Shown piece by piece: positions 1 to 11,689 of a stretch of DNA of 64,000 nucleotides. The number at the start of each line of letters is the position of its first letter. Within the stretch, counting starts at the first letter, position 1. Under the pieces are notes generated by a model, which saw nothing but the letters and a program-made list of their open reading frames with translations, was not told where the DNA came from and did not search any database. The translations under genes and the position numbers were made by a program. The stretch is from Nomia melanderi (lineage: Eukaryota; Arthropoda; Insecta; Hymenoptera; Halictidae). The stretch spans positions 9,493,501-9,557,500 of the forward strand of contig NC_135000.1 in NCBI RefSeq assembly GCF_051020985.1. The letters are read 5' to 3'.

Positions 1-306
1 GTTGGAATACCGTTCAAGCATGCGTTCACCGACAAAACTAACATGAGTTACATTTCCAGTTACTCTGAAAGCGACTCCCACGCCTGATCCAGGTGCCAAC
101 CGCGACGCGGCGCGACGCCGCCGTCCGAAACTTTTTCAACAGGTAATATCGAGTACCGTTCAATCAACCGGACCAAAAGGAACTCTTTCAAGGGCGAGCA
201 TAAGCCAGCCTCGAAGGAATCCTTTCATGTTTTCAAAACACCTTGTAACCCTATACGTGCACGACCCGCTCCGCCACCGGTGACATAAGTTAAATGGATC
301 ACTTAC

Positions 307-469
307 CCAGCCTGATGGCGGCCACCTGCGGGACGCCGGCGAGCACAAGGATCACCGGAAGTCCAGCGAGGATCAGGCGCAGAGTTCTCGTCCCGAGGGT
401 ATTCCCGGAAGCGCGTTTACCACCAAGGAGGAGCGTGCGTGGCCGGCGTGGCCCCGCAGCCACTGCCAT
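307..469 (-). CDS. First coding exon with signal peptide of an unidentified secreted or membrane protein (partial)
   Basis: On the minus strand an ATG at 469 opens a frame of 54 codons that ends at a strong splice donor (G|GTAAGTG) after 307. The first ~30 residues are basic, followed by a hydrophobic core (LRLILAGLPVILVLAGVP) and a plausible cleavage site near QVAA-IRLG, which is a signal peptide or signal anchor. The rest of the gene would lie left of the window. The region is GC-rich and CpG-rich, as at a promoter or first exon. The mature start IRLG resembles the opening strand of periplasmic-binding-like receptor ectodomains, but that is a guess and I do not name the gene. A chance GC-rich frame is the main alternative. 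Confidence 0.5.
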
Positions 470-788
470 CGCACCCGATCCTTCTCACCGCGCGCGCGCG
501 CACCGTTCCAACACTTCAATGTCGTTTCCACTTGTTCCCCGCGCACCAACCGACCGACTCCGTGTGCCACGACGGCTGCTGCGCCTCTGCCCGGCGGTGG
601 GACGGTCGTTCCTCCAGGGGTGCGCGGCGCGAGGAGGAGGCCTCGACGCGGTGGATCCTCGCCAAGGGAAAAGGAGAGGAAAGGGACAAGGGAAAAGGAT
701 TTTCTCTTCCTCTCACCGGCGCTATTACTCTCTCGCGACCGCGGGCACGCTCTCCTTCTGGGGCGTGGTACCGAGAGAAATGAGAGAT

Positions 789-835
789 TATATATATATA
801 TATATATATATATATGCGTGTGTGTATATATATAT
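789..835. repeat. TA/TG microsatellite
   Basis: An almost pure TA run interrupted by TGTGTG, followed by an A-tract. It produces spurious frames with alternating Tyr-Ile on both strands. Confidence 0.9.
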
Positions 836-1689
836 AAAAAAAAAAACAACAGTAGAAGGACGACGCGAGAGGCACGAGCGGATCCCTCGAGCTGTCTCAG
901 TTCATGGCTCGCGCGGACAACGTGGACGCGGCCGCGGTCAGCGAATGACTGGCTGCTGGCGCGCTCGTTCGCCGGCTGGAAGGGTTCTCCGTGGCGGCAC
1001 GCATGCGCGCACCGTGCCAAGGGGTTCTAAGGACCACGTGTGGTAAATCTTGCGCCGCGAGACTGCGTCCGGGGACTGAATACCTGCGAAAGTTGTGACA
1101 CGAATGTTAAATATGACGTAAAATTCAATCACTGGGAATTAGGCGGCCGATGCCAGTTAGAGTGATTATTTACTTTAACGCTGATTTTCCAGGTTGCCTC
1201 GTCCTGCGTGTCCTGCGGATCCTGGAATGAACAGTGGACAGTTGGGGAGAATGCATTTACATAATGCGGAGGAAAAACAAGCGTACCGGAACGAACCAAC
1301 CGGCGTCGAGTCTTTGATTAAGATCGACGCGGTTTTTCGAGGCTGGTGTCATCATTGGGATTGTCTTCTCTGGAAATGGCTGTTTGAATGTTAATTAAGC
1401 GAGAACGGGTTAATGGTTTCACTGGATAGTGAACGCTGGTGGAGATTGCGAAAGTTTTCTTAGGATGCTGACTGCTAAAGGAAATTGTAGGTTTCTGGTT
1501 CTAGAGGACAGTTTAATTCAATTATATTATTGTTACAGTTCAGACAACTCGGCTAGACAATGATGCAGACGAGTTACCTAGTTGGCAGTCGAGTTAATTG
1601 ATCAGGAACTAAGTCGAGATTCTTTTAATTGCTCTGTCTTATATCTACCCGAAGAAATTGGGTTTGATTCACAAAGGAAATTAACTACC

Positions 1690-1884
1690 AAATGAGTCAA
1701 AGTCAACCATTGATTTCTTTTGCGATCACTGAAGTACGTCTCATTAAAAAATTACTAAAGAAGCTGATTAAGTAATACCTAAGCTACAACTTAAACCAAT
1801 TAAAATCTTAACAAATCCACGTTTCTAGTTTTTATAATGAAACTTTCAAAAGTCAATTCAACTCCTTGGTAGTCCTAGTGTTAA
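1690..1884. mobile_element. TTAACACT-family MITE, right end and decayed body
   Basis: The segment ends in CCTAGTGTTAA. Its body matches the order of words in the better copies at 45782-46648 (ATTGATTTCTTTT, ATTAAAAAATTA, AATTAAAATCTTAA, CTTTCAAAAGTC). The left terminus is degraded. Confidence 0.5.
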
Positions 1885-2593
1885 GGTGTTGATTTTATGG
1901 TGAAAATGATGCCACCAGAATTATGTGGCACGACAGTCAAAGTGTTAAGACGTATTATTTACTTCTCTTATGAGATTTCAGCTCGCATTTTCGTGGCACC
2001 TGCAAGGACAGACATACTGAAGCAATCTCTCTGCTCAGCAGTTCTACCTGCACCTGGAAACAAACGGGCCAGGCGAATGTAAACAAGATGCGCTTACCTG
2101 ACCCGGGGAACACCGTCCACTCCAAAGTTTCCATGGGTTTTTCTGCGAACCGACCCGACCCGACCCGAACCGACTCGGAACATTCCTCCACCTGCATCTG
2201 TCTTCCGGATTCCTCTGAACCGCTCGTATACAAACTAACCGATTCCACCTGCGTTCCATTTAAGAACCTGTTACATTTCTTTTCAAATTGGTTTTGTCTC
2301 CGATCGCGGTCCGGATAAATCGCTTTCGAACTCCGGTAAAAGCGACTCGATTTTACAAATGAAAAATCGACTTATTCGAGACACACGAAAGAAACTGTAG
2401 ATGAACACAGTACAATGTTTCTTTCGTTCGAGTTTCATTAGAATGTTCATTCGGTATTTCCTTGTAAATGGATTTATTCAACGCTGCAACTACCAGGTGG
2501 CTGAGAATCAACCATTACCGATTTCCTTTAGCATAATTACTAAACAACCGCAGATACTTGTTTGAGAAATTATTGAGACTGATTTAGTAATAG

Positions 2594-2817
2594 TTAATTC
2601 CTTGCCTTATGATGTGTCACACGTGCAGATTTTAAAGAGAATCGAACTAGCATGATTATTCTATCCTTTTGAATTCAAATGAAATATTCTGTTGTTAATC
2701 ACTGTATCTTAGAGCGAACATTGATATAGAATATTCCTCAATTCTATTCTTTCTATTAATAAATTAACAAAGTAGTGTCGGTTATCATTGAGAAGTAAAT
2801 CATAGGCAAGGGGTCAA
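2594..2817. mobile_element. TTAA-CCCCTTGCC family MITE
   Basis: Starts TTAATTCCTTGCCTTATGAT and ends ATCATAGGCAAGGGGTCAA, an inverted terminal repeat at a (decayed) TTAA. The interior is homologous along its length to 4742-5001: shared words include TTTTGAATTC, GATATAGAATATTCC against GATATGGAATATGCC, and TTGAGAARTAAAT. No coding capacity. Confidence 0.75.
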
Positions 2818-3393
2818 GTAGATATATCATTGAAATCTTAAACCAGACTTCTAGCTCTCGCAAAGAAAAAAAGTCAGTTTAAGTCGTCAGCCTCTTACGC
2901 TGGAAACAAATTCACTTGGCGAAGAATTGTTTTTAAAATTCAGTGAGTGATGCATTCCAAAACAATTTAGCTTGATTTGTATTATATCAATTGCAATTTT
3001 ACGAAACGTTTCCCCAGCGGGAGAGGCTGAAAAAATAGAGGGGACCGTGTTCGAGGCAGCGGCGAACGCTGAAAAATGGCAAACGGTGTAATTAGAGATG
3101 GCATGTGCTTGAAAGGGAAGCCCGTAATTTGTCTTGGCGTGGAGGATACTGTTCGTGAATGAAGTTGTACCGTGAACTCGTGCCGTCCGTGCCCGGCGGT
3201 GCCGCTTGAGAGAACGACACCGAGACCCCGGCTGGCTCCTGCGTTTTCTCGTAAACGCGTTTATTAGTCGAGCCAAATGCCACGCGGCCCCGCGACCGAC
3301 CTTTCCTATTGTTCGGCGACACGCGGCGTCGCCGCGCTTCCTTTTCCCGCCGGGACCGCTCGAGTCCTTTAACCCTTTGCGGACGAAGATTCT

Positions 3394-3622
3394 TTAACCC
3401 TTTGCACTCTGTAGGTTTCAATATTACACCAAGAATAATATTAGATATTTTAATGAATCAAAGAAACTATCCTAAAATTATTAGATTTTCCACGCATAGA
3501 AATTTTGTGCTAACAAGGAAAATGAAAGGTTGAAGGAATGTTATAGCATTTTTCATTTTCACTGGAGACACCATAAAAATTAGTCGCTAAATTACAAAAC
3601 CACTTGAAGTGCCAAGGGTTAA
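3394..3622. mobile_element. TTAA-CCCTTTGCACTCTG family MITE
   Basis: Inverted ends TTAACCCTTTGCACTCTG and AAGTGCCAAGGGTTAA enclose 229 bp. The reverse complement of 54672-54910 aligns to it over the whole length (shared words: CTGTAGG, CAATATT, AATGAAAGGT, ACAAAACCA/ACAAAACTA), so this is a real two-copy family. Immediately left (3370-3383) is a second terminus, TTTAACCCTTTGCGGACG, of a related subfamily. Confidence 0.75.
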
Positions 3623-3883
3623 TCCCATTCGAATTCAAAATGAATTTCCAAAGCGTCGCGTGTCGCCGACAGTGAAACCAGCATGCGACGCGCTGACTAC
3701 ATTCAATTGTCCCAGACGATATCGATCCTCCGCGAGAACAACGGGCAATTCCGAAAAATCTATTCCAGTCTTGGACAAGGCATCTCTGCGACGTGTGTGT
3801 TCTTTCACCTGTTATTTCACTGTTCATTGGCTGCGCACCTTGCCTCGGTGTAAGACCAGAGCCGCACAATAAAGGTCTTCGAG

Positions 3884-3884
3884 C

Positions 3885-3953
<69 letters not shown>

Positions 3954-3962
3954 TTCTCTCTC
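3884..3962. repeat. CT microsatellite
   Basis: About 80 bp of CT dinucleotides with a few TT interruptions. Reading frames across it encode Leu-Ser or Arg-Glu runs and are artefacts. Confidence 0.95.
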
Positions 3963-4451
3963 GTCCGAGGCTAGCGCGCCCTCTCTCTTGTGTGTACGAG
4001 TCGTGACCTTGTGGCATTTGGTACCTGGCTGTACCAGTCGGCGCATGACTCCGTCTGATGTATAGCGATGGGCACGATTCGTGTGTGCCTGAATCACGAT
4101 CCACCTATTCCTACAATGCGCTTAACCGGTCCCCACCTGTTTTCAATCAGGGGCCAATTATCGATCAGCTCTCAGCAGCCCTGGACAACCGGCGGCACGA
4201 TGGGATATTTTATTCGGATTTGTTTAACGGCCAACGCGCCGCGCGCTTCCACGGTTAATTGCCACTTTAGTCGAAAACATTTCAGCCGATGCACAATGAA
4301 TACGTTTAATGAAACCGGTCGGGCCGATTCAACCTTGCTGCTTCCTGAAAACGTCATGCTCTCCGGCTTTGCTTTTCGCTGGATGCATTTCAGTGTCGAC
4401 ACCCTGTTCACACTGGAAACAAAGATACAGGGATGAAAAGGCGATAGCATG

Positions 4452-5001
4452 TCGACCCCTTGCTTTATGATGTCGGACATGCGTAGATTTGAACGCGTTA
4501 AATGTTAACACTTAGGCGACCGTCTAAAAAGAACTATAACTACAATTTCCTCCATTATCTTCAATTGAACTCATTCAGTGACTACGGTTAGAAACTGTTT
4601 TGTAAAAACAAGATTTGATGAATTGCAAATAATCCCACTTCAAGACTTACTAAATAATAAGAGAAAAGTATACACAATAAAAGGCAATACGTTGCTAAGT
4701 GAGAAATGGGAGATCTCCCCATTTGGTTGGCTAAGTGTTAATGAATTGCTTGAGAAATTATATGCAAGACGACTGTCGACTGGGAATATAGTATAAATCA
4801 GTTAACATAATGTGAGAATTGATGGTAAATCAAATTAGATTACTTGATCCCTTTGAATTCGAATTTAATATTGTTCTATTATTAATTATACTTTGGAGCA
4901 GAGATCGATATGGAATATGCCTTTGAATCTGTTTTCTCTTAAGGAATTGTTAATTGTAGAGTAGTTGTGTCATAGTTGAGAAATAAATGGCAAGGGGTTA
5001 A
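4452..5001. mobile_element. TTAA-CCCCTTGC family MITE split by a nested insertion
   Basis: Left end TCGACCCCTTGCTTTATGAT and right end AAATGGCAAGGGGTTAA pair as inverted termini. The interior matches 2594-2817 once the block 4505-4741 is removed, so that block is a younger insertion. The right end lies 3 bp from the TTAA of the next element at 5005. Confidence 0.7.
4505..4741. mobile_element. TTAACACTTAG MITE nested in an older element
   Basis: Begins TTAACACTTAGGCGACC and ends TTGGCTAAGTGTTAA, 237 bp, inverted termini at TTAA on both sides. It interrupts the 4452-5001 element. Confidence 0.7.
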
Positions 5002-5004
5002 GGG

Positions 5005-5118
5005 TTAACCCTTTGCGGATGAATACCGGTCTCTTGTTTTTTAAGTAATTAAGTCATTCATTTGCAGCTTAGTATTCCACATATGAAAATTTGTCGACAT
5101 TCGCACGCAAAGGGTTCA
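5005..5118. mobile_element. Short TTAA-CCCTTTGCGGATG MITE
   Basis: About 114 bp with left end TTAACCCTTTGCGGATGAA and right end TTCGCACGCAAAGGGTTCA. It shares its terminal sequence with 3370 and with the right end of 61525-61720. Confidence 0.65.
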
Positions 5119-5228
5119 GAATTGGGGAGGAAGTGAACCGTTCAATTGAGACGATTATTGGAATAATTAGTTCAGTATAACAGATTTAGTTTATTTTAGT
5201 AAATGAAATGCTGAAAGCTGTTTCTGAC

Positions 5229-5535
5229 GAGAGGGCCAGACAAAAATCTGTTTCTGTATGGTACCCTAGAAATGAAAAACCCTTGTGGCTTTTTGACAAT
5301 GATCCTCCATTTAATAAAAAATGAATTGTAAATTTGTATGTTGCTGTGGTAAGACGATAAACAAAAATGGAGAACAAAGGGAATTCCAAAGATGGAGATT
5401 TGATATAATAACAAACTTAAAATGAATTTCTCTTTAAATGGAGGACCATTAAAGAAGCCATGAGGGTTTCATTTCTAGATATGCAGTACAACTTGCATAG
5501 GTTCCAAGAAAACAGATTTTTGTCTGGCTCTCACC
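5229..5535. repeat. Large imperfect inverted repeat (hairpin)
   Basis: The left arm (5229 to about 5335) and right arm (about 5412-5535) are reverse complements with scattered mismatches. Paired words include CCAGACAAAAATCTGTTT with AAACAGATTTTTGTCTGG, CTAGAAATGAAA with TTTCATTTCTAG, and CCTCCATTTAA with TTAAATGGAGG. The loop is about 75 bp. It lacks the TTAACCC termini of its neighbours, so it is either another MITE type or a source of hairpin RNA. Confidence 0.75.
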
Positions 5536-7013
5536 TAGTGAATCCGTGTTGCTTCTAATCGTCTCAATTGCTGTTTAATCCACGCACGAAGGCCGATCAG
5601 AGAAGATTCATGCGAACTCTGGAATCATCAAACTGTGACAAGGACGATCTACCAAAAGAAATAACAGTTAGATTGTTGAATATATCAGCATATATCTTCT
5701 ATTAGGTATCTCACCAAACGTTGTATACTCGAACGATTTCTATTTATCTACAATTTCCTCTTATCGTTACTTCATTAAGTCACTTTGAACGCCGACAATA
5801 TCCAAGACAATTCCCTTCAACGGTAGTTCTCTTTAAGTCTAAACTCGAACATAGAGTTCACTCGGTAACGCTACTTATACCTGTGGCGCGGCCAGAGGGT
5901 GCAAGATCACACGTTACTGGGAATACAAGTGGAAAAAGGGATTAACTGTTATTAATTATGTGTAGAAGCATACGTTGCATCCCCGGAGACTATCGTTCGC
6001 GGTTCATCGTTAATCAATGATCTTACTATCATTAAAAATCATATAAAAGTACTCCTCATTATGAAATGAAAAAGAAATCTTTTGAACCGTGTGGCAACAC
6101 GTTATGCGTAAGTGATATGGAAACAGATTCTCACTGATATGAGTTAATCCTCTATGGGCCGAATTTTTGTTCATGATTACAACAAAATCTACGCAGTGCA
6201 AAATTAATAAATATCCACATATGAATACGAATTAACAAGGTATTCAATAGTTTCAATAATTTCATCAAACAAATATATTTTGTAACTTTCAAGTTACAAC
6301 ATAAAAGTTTCAGTTAACTGGTTACTTAATTTTGTTCACCACTTTCAGTGCAGCATGAAAGAAATCAACAAGATGTCAATATACTGATATGTGACTTCAA
6401 AGTTACATGGGCCTACAGAGGTTTAACTTCTCTCGCATAAATCCAATGTCGCATTTCATAAAAACGAACACGCTAACAAAGTACATGACAGTCGTGGAAA
6501 CACAGTGCGAACGCAACGTTCTAGAAAATATCCTCTGCGTTGAAGAACATCTCGGTTTCACGGATCGTGAGAGCGTTGAATCGTAACTTCGGTTTCTTTG
6601 TATACATCTATGTACATTGTCACGCGTTCGTCACGTGCCTCCATCCCAAAGTTTCTGGCTGCGCCACTAACTTGCACACCTCTACGCCTTGTCCACGGAA
6701 CAGAGTCTGGTACACGCGAAGAGGAGCTAACGTTAAGTACATAATCCTCGCTGACTCTATACGGTGCGTTCAACGAATGTTACCGGAAAACTGTAAACTT
6801 ACGCTTGTTACGCTAAAATATAAATTGGTCCACGTCTTCTTTAAATGTTAACCGCGTATATATTAGTACAAGTACAAGTAGAAACTAAGAGAAACAAAGT
6901 GTGAGAGGCGCCTATCGATAGGAAACAACAAAGTTATACGGTAGCTACATACGTATCACATGTTCTAAGTGATGTTTCTATTAACTTAGTGTAATTACTG
7001 ATAGATTAAAACC

Positions 7014-7038
7014 ATATATATATATATATATATATATA
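7014..7038. repeat. TA microsatellite
   Basis: A run of TA dinucleotides in AT-rich intergenic DNA. Confidence 0.85.
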
Positions 7039-7431
7039 CTCAACTCGCAACATCCTTGACTCCGTTTCGCGAACAAAGCAAATTTTCCCTGTTTCACACT
7101 TCACATTGTGCAAAAAAGGGGGTCAGAATATCTGTACCAGAGTATGCTACTTCTTACTTCTTTTTAATGGGAAGCAGACACGTTGTACTTGGTTAGGTAC
7201 ACTTCGTACAGGATCCCTGTTTTACGAGTAAAGAGTATAGAATACCTTAACAGTCGGTGTCTCGAGGGGGAACAAGCTGGGATCGGAGGTCGGTCCAAGC
7301 ACGGATTTGAAAGGTTAATGGAACGTCTTTTTTTTTTTTTATCGTCGTTTCTATGCCACATCGATGCGTCCACAGGGTAGAGATATATCGGATGTCTTGA
7401 CCTTTCAAACTCGCGCTCAGACCGACGTTAC

Positions 7432-10400
7432 TCAGCCAGGCATCTTACGACTCATAACACCAAGCTCGCAGGCGATCTGCTTGTGCTCGAGATCGAGCAA
7501 CAGAGTTCTGGCGTTCAAAAACGAGAGGTCCGGAAGCCGGTTCAGCACGCGCGCTGTTTCCGGTTGTATCGGCATCACACGACCGAATCTGTCCATCACC
7601 ACGTGTTCCGAGCCAGGTAACCTCTTAGCTGTGGACTTCCCGCGATAAATGTCCCCTGAACTTGTTTTCTCCGACAGATATTGTTTCTCGATGGACGAAT
7701 ACTGTTTCTCCGACGACACGTACTGCTGCTTCTCGGTCACCACGTGTTTCTCGATGGTCGAGAACTGTTTCTCCATTGGAACGTTTCGCTGTGAGGCAAC
7801 GTTTCTTGATTTATGCCCGGACTCGAGGTCAGGCTTCCTTTTCCAATCTGGATGAGGGGCAGGCAACGGTTCGATCATCTTCGAGGGCTGTGAACGTTTC
7901 TGTGATTTTAGCTCGGTCTCCAGGGTGTCGATTGTCTCTGTTTTGGAGACTGAATTACATCGTTCTCGATTGACACTCACTTCTGAGATATCTGTTGTGT
8001 CATAAAATAGATGTCAGTGGATTGACGACGGTGGTTATTGATGTAAATCACACAGGCAACGTATAGAATGAAAAAACGAACACTATTTACATCGTTTCTA
8101 ACTACAGTGTACAAGTTACAAAGTACCAAGCCCAACACTTACGATGATTAACAAGATTCCTGGCGCTACTTGGCCGGCGATAGGATTCAGAGTTGGTGGA
8201 ACTGTGGGATGTTAATAGAGGATCGAAAGGACACAAAAAGTCCAAAGGTAGAAGAGCGGATAACCCACCACCTAGATTACACGGTTCATCAAAAAATTTA
8301 CCCAGTGCGAAAGCAAATAATTAATAACAATATTCGTGAAAGCATAGTGAATGAACGAAAGCAGTGAGAATTCTATGTTTCTCTAATCCAAAAAAAAAAA
8401 AAAGAAAGGAAAAGAAAAGAAAAGAAATATGAATCTTTGTTCTTTTTTTTTTTGTCTAATTCCTATTCAGAGAAATATTTAAAGCGGTAATGGAATCAAA
8501 ATAAAATGACAACACCAGCGTACGTTGCATTTGATACTTACTAGCTTCTAAAGGATTAACAAGCCCAGAACTATTCCAATCGAATTGGGCAGCAGGTACT
8601 TCCTAATGGGATATTTTTTTTTTATTATTAATTATAAATGAAACAGTGGAATTACAGAGATAAATGTAAACTGAACACTTACTTCTGAATTATTTGAACT
8701 TTGACATTTGCTTGTATTTGTTGTGACAGCAGGTTGAGTGTCAGCTGTAGCTTTAATTGGTTCCAATGGTGTGAATCCAAGATTCGCGGCGAATCTTGGT
8801 ACATTCGGGTTCCATCTTGGACCAAATAACTGAAAATGTTGTACTGTTATTTTGAAATATTCATTAGTTTTGAATATTACTTACAATGTTACGAGAATCA
8901 ATGCCAAGGGAATTTAAGAGTACGTTGTTGCTAGTACTATTTGCCCACTGGTATGTTAATGCATTTGTTTCTTCGACGCTTTTAATACTTTGCCATACTT
9001 TGTCTGCTTGACTTATCAACGACTGTACTTCGATTTCGCACTGTTCCGTGCCTGTCGGAAACATTGTCGTTATTATGTCTTCTATTTTATTAGCAGCCTG
9101 TACAAAATATATTTATAATTAATTACAGATACTGTAAAAGAAGAACAGTAAATAAAGATACTCACATGCTTGTTTTCTATTCGAGAAATTGATTCTTTCA
9201 AGTTCAATGGTGCATGCTCCTCCTCTGGTTGTTGAAATGCTGATTCAAAGTCATTGAAGTCCCCAAAGTCGTCGTCCTCCTCTTTATCAGATACTTTTGT
9301 TTCATCGACCTTTTCAAAATGCGTTTGATCGGTGAAGTTCGTGAAATCACCGAAATCATCGTCTTCGACTTCTTCATTGCTTTTCTTTTCATTTGAATCT
9401 GTCGAGTTGGGGAAATCCTGAACTTCGAGTTGAAAAATCCGAGTAGGAGACTCTACTGTGGAATCACATTTGAAATTCCCGAATTCCTCATTCGAACACC
9501 TAGAAATAACTGGCAGTGATTCAGGAGATAGAAAATCATCTTCAACATTAATTTGCTTAATCTCCGAATATTCGTAGAATTCTTCAGTAATTTTCTCTTC
9601 TTCAACTTGATTTTTATCTGATAACTCGTCTCTCGATTCACCTTCATTCAGAGTGTTTTCTTCTATGGAATCATGAAACAGTGAATGCTGTACATTCGTG
9701 GACACTGTATTGTTTGTTTGAAACTCAAAGTTGTCTTCTTCATCAGACACATTTTGGTGTTCTGTGCATTGAGCTTCTACTTTTGATTGTTCAAGCGATT
9801 TCTCAAACTCTAAATTTACATCCTTTTTATCACCTATACTAAAATCTTTGCTCAAACTGTTCAAATTTTTTGAAATATCACCACCAGTTTCATGGAATTC
9901 AAAGTAATCTGGTTTTGAAATGTCTGCAGGCACATCGTTATTTGAAATCCAATTTTGAGAATCCTCAAACTGTTCGTACTCATAAAAATCATCATCTAAC
10001 GGTTGAATTATGTCAGGAGCAACAGACGGATCTCCTAAATCCAAACTCAAAGGTTCTACATCTTCTAAATTATTAGGTGAAGCTTCCTGTTCGCTCTCTC
10101 CAAAGCTACTACTTTCACTGACTAAACCAACTTCACTGAAAACTCTCTTCTCTACATTGTTTTCAATTTCATTGTTATTTACATTTTCCAAGCTTTTTTT
10201 ACAGCTATTCACTTCATTAATAGTTTCAACTTCTGTTTTCAATTTAATATCACTTACAGTGTCTTCGGTTTTCTCCAGTATTAAGAGATCTTCTGAAATT
10301 GTTGATCTTAAAACTAACACTGGTTGTGAATTATTCTCAGCTGTTTCAGAAATGCCATTTAATTTTGGTGAAGTATTGTGAGATGGTAAAGGAGTTTGGA

Positions 10401-10623
10401 TTGGTGTCACAAGTTTATGCGGTGAATCGGAAGACATAGACAGTCCTAAAATATAATTTTTGTGATTAAAGTTTCAAAAATTATACAGGTATCGTATTTA
10501 TATATAAATATAATAAGTACCGTCTATGCCTCCAGTGGTAAAGTCCCCAAATTCATCCTCCTCGGAATCCCCAAAATTATCCAAGGGAGGAGGCGTAGAG
10601 CTGACCAGTGGTGGAAATGCCAT
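7432..10623 (-). CDS. AFTPH: Aftiphilin, clathrin/AP-1 accessory protein
   Basis: Six coding exons: 10521-10623, 9166-10445, 8885-9097, 8683-8829, 8542-8602, 7432-7991; 787 residues with all junction phases consistent. Aftiphilin acts with clathrin and AP-1 in trans-Golgi/endosome vesicle traffic. The N-terminus carries the family opening (SSTPPPLDNFGDSEEDEFG) and the large acidic exon 2 repeats DDDFGDFTNF and DDDFGDFNDF, the acidic-phenylalanine motifs that bind adaptor ear domains. Exons 3-4 encode the conserved clathrin-binding-box region (TNALTYQWANS, LLNSLGIDSRNI, LFGPRWNPNVPRFA). Exon 5 has VPAAQFDWNSSGLVNPLEA and the last exon ends with LPDLSFLNARTLLLDLE, both aligning with the vertebrate C-terminus. 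A short EKQ-rich repeat (YSSIEKQYLSEK and similar) precedes that end and looks lineage-specific. An acceptor just upstream of the ATG implies a 5' UTR intron. Confidence 0.92.
8143..8201 (-). other. Possible cryptic or alternative exon inside aftiphilin
   Basis: A 59-nt stretch flanked by a good acceptor (CCCACAG) and a consensus donor (C|GTAAGTG) lies between the last two aftiphilin exons. Including it breaks the frame of the conserved C-terminus, because exons 8542-8602 and 7432-7991 already join in phase. If used, it would give a truncated isoform. Confidence 0.35.
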
Positions 10624-11689
10624 TCTGCGCTCAAAGTCTGAAAAATGTACACGCTTTCAGTGGAATATAATTTTTAACTCATTGATTCTTTCAAGCTAAA
10701 AGTATAGCACTCAAAACAATAATAAATACTGCTTCGATTAAATGTTAAAACACAGCAAATTCGAAAATAATTGTTAATCATCTTGTTACCTAAATAATGG
10801 AAATACTCTCATGAGGAATTGAAGATTACACCTTTTACCGCGACGAAATGCATATGTCAAATTCGACTAGGTTATGTACATGTCAATATAATGAGAAATG
10901 GAAATATCTAGCAAAGTAATTCAAATACGCATTAATAAAATTGACGTAACCGTTAAAAATTATTTCATTTTCCTGTTAAAGAGAAAAATGACGTTGTTAC
11001 GGAAGACAAAGAAAAATTAACTGGTGTGAGGTGTCATCACTGACTTACAAAGGACCACGTAGGTACGTTGAGCACCTTTCGAAATTACTTTATCTGTCGT
11101 TCGTCATCGTGTTGATTATATTCCAGTCGGTTTTCGTCGACATATGCAATCTTTCATCAATGACGATTGCAACTTGCCAGAACCGTAAGGTTCGGTGATG
11201 TAAATCACGAGATCATCGGTTGTATCACCTGTTCTGTACGTGTTGCTTCTGCGCACCTGTGCCCACCTGCTGTTGCGCGTTTTTCGAATTCGATTAAAGT
11301 TTGAACGACGAAGCATTTTTCATTACAAAATTAATTCTAATTAATTATTTTTACTTTGTGAATTTCATTGAATTCCATAGAAATAATAATTCTACAGTAC
11401 AATATTTAAAATTATATTCAATACTTATATTTTTAACCTTCGTTTATTTATATAAAATTTATTAATTTCACTGCAACAGTTGTAAAACTATTAATGTACG
11501 ATATACGTTCACAGAATGTTATTCTATTATTGTATGATATATTATTAAAAAATCACTACCTCCAACAAGTCTTCATTATTCATCATTATTCATATAATGT
11601 TATTAGAACTGATTATTTACATATAGAAGTACCCTATTCCCATTCAGTGTACGAATACAAATTTACCAGAAATAGTATACTACTTTAAT
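10624..11689. other. Intergenic between aftiphilin and the ZAD zinc-finger gene
   Basis: Holds the aftiphilin promoter and 5' UTR and the 3' UTR of the zinc-finger gene. A 66-codon minus-strand frame at 11116-11316 has no recognisable motif. No repeats were noticed. Confidence 0.5.

Larger units (their letters stand above)
470..7431. other. Gene-poor interval, repeat-rich
   Basis: I find no convincing gene here. Contents: a CpG-rich promoter-like stretch to about 1000 upstream of the 307-469 exon; a TA/TG microsatellite at 789-835; a short GC-rich stretch at 2090-2260 with a possible splice donor on the minus strand and no recognisable protein; the right end of a TTAA element at about 1690-1884; TTAA elements at 2594-2817, 3394-3622, 4452-5001, 4505-4741 and 5005-5118; a CT run at 3884-3962; a large imperfect hairpin at 5229-5535; and a TA run at 7014-7038. 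The 5550-7400 segment shows nothing recognisable. The 3' UTR of the aftiphilin gene probably extends left from 7432. Confidence 0.6.

Noticed and set aside
294..1046. Long overlapping frames on both strands across the CpG-rich and TA-repeat region
   Set aside because: They run through a microsatellite and have Arg/Pro/Ser-biased composition with no family motif; only the 307-469 minus-strand exon has a signal peptide and a donor.
1955..2259. Minus-strand frames at 1955-2259 with a splice-donor-like GTAAGCG near 2094
   Set aside because: No recognisable domain; could be a non-coding first exon, but there is no second line of support.
3092..3421. 109-codon minus-strand frame
   Set aside because: Covers GC-rich DNA and the ends of two MITEs; basic low-complexity product.
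3510..4104. Arg-Glu / Leu-Ser rich frames
   Set aside because: Produced by the CT microsatellite at 3884-3962.
8143..8201. Extra aftiphilin exon
   Set aside because: Good splice sites, but inclusion shifts the conserved C-terminus out of frame; skipping it gives a model that closes in frame.
11116..11316. 66-codon minus-strand frame between aftiphilin and the zinc-finger gene
   Set aside because: No motif, no splice context; probably UTR or intergenic.
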